Shown here: positions 1 through 5,843 of the stretch, in pieces
Position numbering within the stretch: position 1 is the first letter of the stretch
Layout of the letters: every line of letters starts with the position of its first letter
Assembly (NCBI GenBank): GCA_009908735.1
Contig: JAAAOR010000004.1
Location: forward strand, 1-13,337
Direction of reading: 5' to 3'
Origin: Spirochaetota bacterium
GTDB taxonomy: Bacteria > Spirochaetota > Spirochaetia > DSM-27196 > PWMO01
Length of the DNA stretch: 13,337 bases
Notes under the pieces: generated by a model
Seen by the model: the letters and a program-made list of their open reading frames with translations, nothing else
Database searches by the model: none
What the model was told of the DNA's origin: nothing
Translations under genes and position numbers: made by a program

Positions 1-537
1 AGGGGGACCGGTTCGGCCCCGTGCAGGTGCCCGACCCGGGGCCGGCGCGCTCGTGCGCCCCTGGGCCGGCGGCGCGCGGCGCTCGCCCTGCGGAGGACCG
101 GCCTCCCGTCGTGCAGCTTCCTGGCGCTCGCGCTCCCGGCGCTCTGTCTCGCGCTTCTTTTTCGCTTCCTCGCGCACTGAGTATCCGGCCCGCGGCTCGT
201 CCTGCTGGGGGCGTCGACGGGCAGTTGGCCTCGGTTGCTGCGACGGCTGAGCTTGCCCCGTATCTTCTGCGGGATCCGTGCGCTTTACCTCGGACCGACT
301 CGCCTCGGAGCGCTGATCCTCGCGAGCGCTTGGCGGCTCTTGCTCGGTCCCCGTTGGCTGCGCATCCGGCTCCTGCTCCGGCTTTTCGGCCTTTGGAGAC
401 TTCTTACGCACAACGACCCGGACCCTCTTCTTATGATCCGCCTTGGCACTTTCGTCCGACGCTGCAGGTTCCGCGCCTTTCTTATGCTTTATGAGAGTAG
501 ATTTCTTTTTCTGCGTCTGGTCCTTGTCTTCTGCCAT
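1..537 (-). CDS. infB: Translation initiation factor IF-2, N-terminal part (3' end outside window)
   Basis: The minus-strand frame opens at the ATG at 537 and stays open for 179 codons to the window edge, so only the N-terminal extension is present. It begins MAEDKDQTQKKKSTLIKHKK and continues with the basic stretch KKRVRVVVRKKS. It then becomes a disordered Lys/Arg/Glu/Pro/Gln region ending in Gly/Arg/Pro/Ala-rich sequence. The LIKHKK start and KKRVRVVVRKK run are typical of spirochaete IF-2. The G domain that delivers initiator tRNA to the 30S subunit would lie beyond position 1. An AAAGGT Shine-Dalgarno sits 6 nt before the ATG. The gene follows nusA by 76 nt, the usual rimP-nusA-infB order, which supports the call because the visible part is low complexity. 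The assignment rests on context and the N-terminal motif, since no catalytic domain is in view. Confidence 0.87.
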   Translation of the reverse strand, partial: MAEDKDQTQKKKSTLIKHKKGAEPAASDESAKADHKKRVRVVVRKKSPKAEKPEQEPDAQPTGTEQEPPSAREDQRSEASRSEVKRTDPAEDTGQAQPSQQPRPTARRRPQQDEPRAGYSVREEAKKKRETERRERERQEAARREAGPPQGERRAPPAQGRTSAPAPGRAPARGRTGPP

Positions 538-613
538 AGCCTACCTTTCTCTATTGATAACATCTTTACAGGAAAACATCAAAGGCACGAAAAGCCAGGC
601 CCTAACGCCGCAC

Positions 614-2404
614 CTATTCTTCTTCCCCTTCATCCTGCTCGATAACCTCGACATTCTCGGAAATGATCTGCCGCACCTCGGCGACATCTTCCGAGCTAAA
701 ACTTTCTAGCTTAGTGAGTTGCTCTTCACTCAGCTCGAGAAGATCGAGTACTTCCTCGATGTTGTTCGCCCGCAGCTTTTCTACCAGCTCCTGCGAGATA
801 TTGGGAAGCTCGGAGACAAAGGTGATCTCATCGGCCTCTTCTTCCTCTTCGTCTGCCGCTGCCTCTTCCACCACGGGCTCCGCTTCCGGCTCCGCCTCAG
901 GCGCAGGCTCCGTTTCTGTTTCCGGCGCCTCGGCCGCCTCGGTATCCGGCTCTTCGGCGGGGGCCTCTTCGGCGGGAGCCTCTTCGGTGGGAGCTTCTTC
1001 GGCGCCAGGAACCTCTTCCTCAGCCGCTCCACGCTCATCCGCCTGTTCGGCTCCCTCTTCTTCGGCCGCGCGAGCCTCGGCAGCTTCTTCCTGCTCCTCG
1101 ATGATCTCGACGCTCTCTGCAATCGTCCGCCGCAACTCTTTCACGTCGTTCTCGTCGAGACCGGTAAGGTTGTTCATTTCCTCTTCGCTCAAAGCGACAA
1201 GGTCTTCAATGTACTCTAGTCCGTTGCCCTTCAGAGCGGTCACGAGCGAGTTGGTGATACCGGGAAGCTCGGAAATGCGGGTGATTTCCTCCTCTTCCTC
1301 TTCCGGGCCTGCGCTTTCTCCGAAAAGCGCGCTTACCGCGCGCTTCGTCTCCGCGGCGATATCCATCTCGGCGAACTGCGCATCCGTCTTCACGTCGATG
1401 TTCCAATCCGCGAGACGATTCGCCAGACGCACGTTGAGGCCCTGCTTTCCGATTGCGAGGGAAAGCTGATTCTCGGGGACGACCGCGAGCACCTGCCGCT
1501 TCGCCTCATCGAGAATGACGACATGACTCACTTCGGCCGGGGAGAGGGCATTCTTGATGAAGGTCCGAGGGTCGTTCTCGTACTTGAGAATATCAACCTT
1601 CTCACCCTCGAGTTCCCGCACGATAGACTGAATGCGCACACCCCGCAGGCCCACACAGGCGCCGACGGGATCTACGTCCTCACGGTTGGAATACACCGCT
1701 ATTTTCGTTCTGTATCCGGGCTCGCGGACAAGTTTAAAAATGGAGACGGTTTGATCGTATATCTCCGGCACTTCGAGCTCGAAGACTCGCTTGACGAACT
1801 CGGTGTGGCTTCTCGAGAGAATGATTTGGAGTCCGGTCGGCGTTTTGTTGACCTCGTAGATGAGGGCCTTGATCCGGTCGTTCGGCCGGTAAGTTTCGCG
1901 GGGCGACTGATAGCGCCTCGGCATGAGGCCCTCGGTTTTGCCGAGATCGACGAAAATATTGCCGTTTCGCTCACGCTGATAGTAGCCAATGATCATCTCT
2001 CCGACTTTGTCGCTGAACTCGGAGTACAGGGTATCCTTCTGGATCTCCCGCAGCGTCTGACGCGCCTTCTGCTTGGCGCTCTGCACCGCAACCCGATCGA
2101 ACTCCTGCGGATTAATCTCGATCAGAAGCTCGTCCCCGACTTCGGCCTCTTCATCGTACTCTTTGGCCTCGACAAGCTCGATCTCGCTCACCGGGTCGTA
2201 CACCTCGTCGACGATTTCCTTCTGTGCGAAGAGGGTAACCTCTCCGTCCTCGTCGGAGAACTGTACGACGGCATTATCAGAGTTTCCGAACTTCTTTTTG
2301 TATGCGGCGAGAAGAAACTCCTCGATCGTCCTCCGAATTAGGTCTTCGGAGATTCCGCGTTCCTGTACCAGGAGCCTGATCGCGTCACTCAATTCAGAAG
2401 CCAT
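614..2404 (-). CDS. nusA: Transcription termination/antitermination factor NusA
   Basis: 596-residue NusA, the RNA polymerase-binding factor that promotes pausing and hairpin-dependent termination and takes part in antitermination. The N-terminal polymerase-binding domain covers about residues 1-125 and the S1 domain about 130-197. KH1 lies around 245-290 (GLRGVRIQ) and KH2 around 310-345 (SLAIGKQGLNVRLA). The C-terminus is unusual: two helix-hairpin-helix-like acidic modules (373-437 and 526-590) align without gaps at about 46% identity. They are separated by a roughly 90-residue Glu/Ala/Pro linker. E. coli NusA (about 495 residues) carries its two acidic repeats much closer together, so most of the extra length here is linker. 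The ATG at 2404 is preceded by AGGAGGT at 2417-2423, inside the end of rimP, and the gap to rimP is only 5 nt. This means tight coupling in the rimP-nusA-infB operon. Confidence 0.98.
   Translation of the reverse strand: MASELSDAIRLLVQERGISEDLIRRTIEEFLLAAYKKKFGNSDNAVVQFSDEDGEVTLFAQKEIVDEVYDPVSEIELVEAKEYDEEAEVGDELLIEINPQEFDRVAVQSAKQKARQTLREIQKDTLYSEFSDKVGEMIIGYYQRERNGNIFVDLGKTEGLMPRRYQSPRETYRPNDRIKALIYEVNKTPTGLQIILSRSHTEFVKRVFELEVPEIYDQTVSIFKLVREPGYRTKIAVYSNREDVDPVGACVGLRGVRIQSIVRELEGEKVDILKYENDPRTFIKNALSPAEVSHVVILDEAKRQVLAVVPENQLSLAIGKQGLNVRLANRLADWNIDVKTDAQFAEMDIAAETKRAVSALFGESAGPEEEEEEITRISELPGITNSLVTALKGNGLEYIEDLVALSEEEMNNLTGLDENDVKELRRTIAESVEIIEEQEEAAEARAAEEEGAEQADERGAAEEEVPGAEEAPTEEAPAEEAPAEEPDTEAAEAPETETEPAPEAEPEAEPVVEEAAADEEEEEADEITFVSELPNISQELVEKLRANNIEEVLDLLELSEEQLTKLESFSSEDVAEVRQIISENVEVIEQDEGEEE
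635..829 (-). other. NusA C-terminal acidic module, copy 2 (residues 526-590)
   Basis: The encoded module starts EITFVSELPNISQELVEKL and ends VEVIEQ. It aligns gap-free over 65 residues with the upstream module (1094-1288), with 30 identities by eye. It has the look of the helix-hairpin-helix-like acidic repeats of proteobacterial NusA, which contact RNA polymerase and partner proteins. The partner here is unknown. Confidence 0.75.
951..1010 (+). repeat. Four tandem 15-bp units in the nusA linker
   Basis: Four consecutive 15-bp units, starting TCTTCGGCGGGGGCC on the plus strand, differ by a few substitutions. On the minus strand they encode repeated EEAPx/AEEAP units of the disordered Glu/Ala/Pro linker of NusA. 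The unit length is a multiple of three, so copy-number change would lengthen or shorten the linker without breaking the frame. Confidence 0.8.
1094..1288 (-). other. NusA C-terminal acidic module, copy 1 (residues 373-437)
   Basis: The encoded module starts EITRISELPGITNSLVTAL and ends VEIIEE. It directly follows KH2 and the short FGESAGPEEE connector, the position of acidic repeat 1 in E. coli NusA. It is the partner of the second module at 635-829. Confidence 0.75.
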
Positions 2405-2409
2405 GGTTT

Positions 2410-2877
2410 CTACTCAACCTCCTGTGTATCATCCAGCTTCGCTTTCTGGATCGCACTGATTGCTATCGTATGCCCGGTACCGGCTCTGCTCAAGGTCACC
2501 GAATCACCGCTATATTCGGAGATTATCCCTCCGATCCATTGCCCGTCCGAAACCTGCAGCACTCGTGCCCCTTTTCCCACGAACACCGAGAACTCATGCG
2601 GCGACTTCAGCACACGATCGATTCCGGGGGAGCTCACCTCGAGGTTGATATCCTGCTCGTCTTCGATGATCTGTATCCGGGGCAGGATCGTCGTGTGCAC
2701 GTCGGCGCAATCGTCGATGGTGATGCCCTCGGCACGGTGGAGCACCACGTGGACCGCATACCCGTCTTTCAGGCGCTTGGCCCGTAACTCTACAAGCTGG
2801 TAACCGAGGCCCTCTATGACCGGTTTCAACTCATCAGCGAGGCGCTGCTCAGCAGGGGTCATCTCAATTTCTTTCAT
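2410..2877 (-). CDS. rimP: Ribosome maturation factor RimP
   Basis: 155-residue RimP (older names YhbC/YlxS), which binds the 30S subunit and is needed for its late maturation. The length is normal for the family. The hallmark EVSSPGIDRVL lies at residues 80-90, joining the alpha/beta N-terminal domain to the SH3-like C-terminal domain (about 95-145, GARVLQVSDGQWIGGIISEY). Two starts are possible. The ATG at 2877 gives MKEIEMTPAEQRL and lacks a clear Shine-Dalgarno, because a terminator-like hairpin ends just upstream. The ATG at 2862 gives MTPAEQRL, which also fits family N-termini. It is the first gene of the rimP-nusA-infB operon. Its promoter and probable attenuator are described separately. 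Confidence 0.95.
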   Translation of the reverse strand: MKEIEMTPAEQRLADELKPVIEGLGYQLVELRAKRLKDGYAVHVVLHRAEGITIDDCADVHTTILPRIQIIEDEQDINLEVSSPGIDRVLKSPHEFSVFVGKGARVLQVSDGQWIGGIISEYSGDSVTLSRAGTGHTIAISAIQKAKLDDTQEVE

Positions 2878-2884
2878 TACTTAC

Positions 2885-2911
2885 AAAAAGAGAGTCGCCG
2901 GACGACTCTCT
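2885..2911 (-). terminator. Intrinsic terminator hairpin in the rimP leader (probable attenuator)
   Basis: Read on the minus strand, AGAGAGTCG, a 5-nt loop and CGACTCTCT form a perfect 9-bp stem, followed at once by a T-run (TTTTT, the first T closing the stem). It therefore looks like a rho-independent terminator for minus-strand transcription. It lies about 10 nt before the rimP ATG at 2877 and downstream of a promoter-like sequence at 2945-2974. It may end the comF transcript, or attenuate the rimP operon, or do both. Confidence 0.75.
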
Positions 2912-2944
2912 CTCCACCACTCGGCTGCATTCACGTGTCATGGG

Positions 2945-2974
2945 AGTGTAGCAATACACAAGCGGGCGTGTCAA
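2945..2974 (-). promoter_or_regulatory. Sigma-70-type promoter for rimP-nusA-infB
   Basis: On the minus strand a perfect TTGACA (-35, 2974-2969) is followed after 18 nt by TACACT (-10, 2950-2945). The -10 is preceded by TGC, an extended -10 element. The expected start of transcription is about 2938, giving a leader of about 60 nt before the rimP ATG at 2877. It sits in the 129-nt gap between comF and rimP. Confidence 0.6.
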
Positions 2975-3006
2975 TCGCGGACGATACCGGAAACATAACA
3001 ACAGGA

Positions 3007-3819
3007 TCAGTCGGCGGCAAGCGTGACCGCGTCGATTCGAACCGCGCCGGCGCTTCGCAGGACCCTGGCACATTCGTTCATGGTCGCTCCGGTGGTGAAA
3101 ACGTCGTCGAGCAGCACCACGTGCCGAGGCAGCGTCGGAGTCCGGCCGAACCGTTGACACCCGAGGCGGGCTCGGTCACCTGCTCGCGCACCGAAGACAT
3201 CACGACCGAGCTTGATCGCCCCTGCGAGGTTCCTGCTTCGCCCGTCGAAATCAAGTCGCTTCTGCTCTCGACCCCGTGTTCGCCTCAGCGCCTTAAGGAC
3301 GGAGGTGCCGTGGCGCCGTCTAAGCTCTACGGCAAGGCGCGTGACCTGGTCGTATCCGCGGCGCCGCCGCCCGCGCGGGCTGGCTGGGACCGGCACCACA
3401 ACCGCTTTCGGCGGTATGAACGCCACGAGATAGTCGCTGAGAAACGCCGCGAGCCGCAGCCGAGCGCCGAACTTGTACGCTACGATAAGTTGCTTTGCCA
3501 CCCCGGAGTATGCGAACACGGACCTGTGGCAGTCGAAGTGCAGCTGCCGAGAACGGCAGCGCAGACACAGCTGGTGTTCAGAAACGAGCGGAACGCCGCA
3601 GACGGTACACCGAGGGCCGGCGAGGGGCTGCAATGTCGAGCTACAGCGAGCGCACACCGCTATGGTACCGTGAGCAGGCCCACCGCAGGCTGCGCAATGC
3701 TGGGGGAACACCGCGTCGAGCAGCGCGGAGGCGGCACCGGGCGGCGCTACACGTGTCTCGGCCCGAGGCCCGAAGATTTCTACCACGCGCTTCAAACCTC
3801 GATCCGACGGAAGCTTCAT
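3007..3819 (-). CDS. comF: ComF family amidophosphoribosyltransferase-like protein
   Basis: ComF homologue of about 270 residues from the ATG at 3819. The N-terminal part carries two CxxC-x10-CxxC clusters (C42/C45 with C56/C59, and C71/C74 with C85/C88), expected to bind zinc. The C-terminal phosphoribosyltransferase fold shows the RGYDQ motif (154-158), QKRLDFDGRSRN (186-197) and the PRPP loop VVLLDDVFTTGAT (234-246). Family members act in DNA uptake during competence, though the substrate is unknown. About 20 extra residues separate NLAGAI from the PRPP loop. The frame could extend to 3909, but that start would overlap divergent crtY, so I prefer 3819. A GTG at 3786 with GAGGT upstream is also possible, and the conserved part starts only near LLDAVFPQHC. 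The gene ends 129 nt before rimP. Confidence 0.88.
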   Translation of the reverse strand: MKLPSDRGLKRVVEIFGPRAETRVAPPGAASALLDAVFPQHCAACGGPAHGTIAVCARCSSTLQPLAGPRCTVCGVPLVSEHQLCLRCRSRQLHFDCHRSVFAYSGVAKQLIVAYKFGARLRLAAFLSDYLVAFIPPKAVVVPVPASPRGRRRRGYDQVTRLAVELRRRHGTSVLKALRRTRGREQKRLDFDGRSRNLAGAIKLGRDVFGARAGDRARLGCQRFGRTPTLPRHVVLLDDVFTTGATMNECARVLRSAGAVRIDAVTLAAD

Positions 3820-3857
3820 ACCCTGTGATACGCCCGATTTCGGCCTGTTGCTTGTAC

Positions 3858-3886
3858 TTGCCGTCACGACCAGGCGGCGGTACAGT
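3858..3886 (+). promoter_or_regulatory. Probable promoter of crtY-cruF
   Basis: TTGCCG (3858-3863) and TACAGT (3881-3886) are spaced by exactly 17 nt. The predicted transcript start (about 3893) falls almost on the crtY ATG at 3895, and no Shine-Dalgarno is visible, which hints at a leaderless mRNA. The -10 overlaps a TATACT on the minus strand (3889-3884) that could be the -10 for comF, although no good -35 accompanies it. Confidence 0.4.
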
Positions 3887-3894
3887 ATAGGCGT

Positions 3895-5058
3895 ATGCCG
3901 GAGAAACACTACGACTTTATCATGGCTGGGGGGGGAGCCGCGGGACTAAGCCTTGCCTTTAATATGGTCTGTAGCCCGCTCAAACATAAACGGATACTCA
4001 TCGTTGATCTGGACCAGAAGCAGAACAATGACCGCACCTGGTGTTTCTGGACCGCAGATGAACCGCCCTACCCCGAGATCATTTCCCGTAGCTGGCCCGC
4101 CTTCAATTTCTACGGAGAAGGATTCGAGGCCCGGCTCGACCTCGCCCCCTACGCCTACCACATGATCCGCGGCATCGACTTCTATCGCCACACGCGCTCG
4201 GTCCTCGAGGACATGCCCAACGTCGACTTCCTTACCGCCACCGTGGAGGAAGTTCGAGACGGACATGACCGCGCCGAGGTCAAAGTCGGGAACGCCGTCT
4301 ATACCGCGGACTGGGTCTTCGACAGCCTGTTTCTGCCGGGAGAGTTTCGCCCCGACCGAGAGAACTACCACTACATTTGGCAGCACTTCACCGGTTGGAC
4401 AATCCGCACGCCGGATCCGGTGTTCGATCCCAATGCCGCAACGCTGTTCGATTTTCGCGTTCCGCAGCACGGCGTTATGCGCTTCATGTACATACTCCCC
4501 ACCAGCGCCACGGAGGCCCTGGTGGAGTACACCCTTTTCTCCTCCGAGTTGCTTTCCGACGAGGAATATGTCTCGGAGCTCGAGCGCTACGTCACCGGCA
4601 TCCTCGGCGTCCATCACTACGACATCATCGAAGAGGAACGCGGGAAGATTCCGATGAGTGACCAGCCCTTCCCGCGACGCGGCGGGAATAGAATCATGTA
4701 TACCGGGACGAAAGGCGGGCGTGTAAAAGCCTCGACCGGCTTCGCGTTCTTCCGCACCCAAAAAGATTCAAAGCGCATCGTGGAATCCCTTCTGACGCAA
4801 GGACATCCCTTTCATCGGAAAAACCCGCCGGCCCGTTATCGGCTCTTTGATTCCATGCTATTGCAGATTCTCTATCGACACGGGGAGCTCGCGAAAATCA
4901 TTTTCACGCGTCTTTTCGAGCGAAACCCGGTAACGCGGATTCTTCGTTTTCTCGACGAGGAGGGCGACTGGGGCGAAAACCTCAGACTCATGGCAACGGT
5001 CCCTTGGTGGCCGTTCATCCGCGCCTGGATAAAGCTCAAAGTCTTCAGGAAGATTTGA
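3895..5058 (+). CDS. crtY: Lycopene cyclase, CrtY family
   Basis: 387-residue flavoprotein of the CrtY lycopene cyclase family, which makes beta-ionone rings at the ends of lycopene. The N-terminal FAD-binding fold shows GGGAAG (12-17) and a beta-strand ending in VDLD (37-40). Family signatures follow: NNDRTWCFW (44-52), QHFTGW (163-168), FDFRVPQ (185-191), LVEYTLFS (209-216) and GTKGGRVKASTGFAF (271-285). E211 in LVEYT is a plausible counterpart of the catalytic acid of other CrtY enzymes (inference). The sequence resembles the Bacteroidetes-type enzymes. The stop lies 6 nt before cruF, so the two form an operon, transcribed away from comF. A G8 tract lies at codons 12-14. Whether one or both ends of lycopene are cyclised cannot be read from the sequence; the CruF partner favours one. 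Confidence 0.93.
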   Translation: MPEKHYDFIMAGGGAAGLSLAFNMVCSPLKHKRILIVDLDQKQNNDRTWCFWTADEPPYPEIISRSWPAFNFYGEGFEARLDLAPYAYHMIRGIDFYRHTRSVLEDMPNVDFLTATVEEVRDGHDRAEVKVGNAVYTADWVFDSLFLPGEFRPDRENYHYIWQHFTGWTIRTPDPVFDPNAATLFDFRVPQHGVMRFMYILPTSATEALVEYTLFSSELLSDEEYVSELERYVTGILGVHHYDIIEEERGKIPMSDQPFPRRGGNRIMYTGTKGGRVKASTGFAFFRTQKDSKRIVESLLTQGHPFHRKNPPARYRLFDSMLLQILYRHGELAKIIFTRLFERNPVTRILRFLDEEGDWGENLRLMATVPWWPFIRAWIKLKVFRKI

Positions 5059-5064
5059 GGCACC

Positions 5065-5823
5065 ATGGCGACCACACTTCAATCACTTCTCGACGAGCTT
5101 ACTCACCTCTCCCCCGTTGCGATGGTGATTGGTGGCGCATGGGTCTTCGTCATGATCCTCGTCCCCGTTGTCAGGTGGGTCCTCGGCACCGGAGCGGAAC
5201 GCATCGGCATCTCCCTGGGCGTCCTGTTTCAAGCAACCCTTGTGGCGGTCATTCTCTTCGAATCGATCCATCCGCTGCGCGCAACCCTTGCGGTCATCGG
5301 CATACCTCTCTTTGGCTGGACAATCGAGTTCATCGGCTCTCGCACAGGCGTGCCCTTCGGAGACTATCACTACACCGACGTGCTGCAGCCGCAGATTCGC
5401 CACGTACCGATCATTATTCCACTTGCCTGGCTGATGATGATCCCGCCTGCTTGGTCGATCGGCAGACTACTGGCCGGCCCGGAGGCAGTGGTTCTTCCGG
5501 CCGTACTTGCCGGTCTGGCCTTCATGGCCTGGGATCTCTTTCTCGACCCCCAGATGGTATCCTGGGACTTCTGGCGGTGGCGGCGCGGCGGGGCCTATCT
5601 CGGCATACCATTACTCAACTTCGTGGGATGGTTCGCGGCCGGCACCGCCGTTTCGCTGCTGTTTTACAACCCCGGGATTCCCGCAGCAGCTCTCTTTCTC
5701 GTCTACGCGGTCACCTGGATCCTGGAGACTATTGGACAGCTCGTTTTCTGGCGCTTAATTTTCTCGGGCATCGTGGGCTCCCTTGCGATGGGGGGACTGA
5801 TTCTCATCACACTCATGCAGTGA
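5065..5823 (+). CDS. cruF: CruF-type carotenoid 1',2'-hydratase (DUF422 membrane protein)
   Basis: 252-residue integral membrane protein with about seven or eight hydrophobic segments (roughly 18-38, 48-66, 72-90, 113-133, 138-156, 180-200, 206-222, 230-250). DUF422/CruF hallmarks are present: EFIGSRTGVPFGDYHYTD (88-105), VPIIIPLAWLMM (114-125), WDLFLDPQMV (156-165) and GIPLLNFVGW (180-189). CruF adds water to the acyclic psi-end of gamma-carotene or of bisanhydrobacterioruberin, giving a 1'-hydroxyl. It starts 6 nt after crtY, with GAGG 4 nt before the ATG overlapping the crtY stop. Together with the cyclase it predicts a monocyclic 1'-hydroxy carotenoid. The gene converges on mutS with a 20-bp gap and no visible terminator. 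Confidence 0.88.
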   Translation: MATTLQSLLDELTHLSPVAMVIGGAWVFVMILVPVVRWVLGTGAERIGISLGVLFQATLVAVILFESIHPLRATLAVIGIPLFGWTIEFIGSRTGVPFGDYHYTDVLQPQIRHVPIIIPLAWLMMIPPAWSIGRLLAGPEAVVLPAVLAGLAFMAWDLFLDPQMVSWDFWRWRRGGAYLGIPLLNFVGWFAAGTAVSLLFYNPGIPAAALFLVYAVTWILETIGQLVFWRLIFSGIVGSLAMGGLILITLMQ

Positions 5824-5843
5824 CGGCGCCGCAGCAGCCTCGA

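Noticed and set aside
554..582. Promoter-like TTGATG-17 nt-TATCAA with an extended -10, upstream of infB
   Set aside because: Spacing is good, but the predicted start (about 547) falls inside the infB Shine-Dalgarno. The gene is also already served by the operon promoter.
2864..2941. Possible 25-codon leader peptide spanning the rimP-leader hairpin (ATG at 2941, TGA at 2866-2864)
   Set aside because: Its ATG lies only about 4 nt after the -10, upstream of the predicted transcript start, and it has no Shine-Dalgarno. The overlap with the second rimP ATG is intriguing but not enough.
2935..3828. 297-codon plus-strand frame opposite comF
   Set aside because: Antisense of a gene with clear zinc-finger and PRPP-loop motifs; no domain of its own.
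3820..3909. Longer comF start at 3909
   Set aside because: It would overlap the start of divergent crtY by 15 bp, run through the likely promoter region and add residues with no counterpart in the family.
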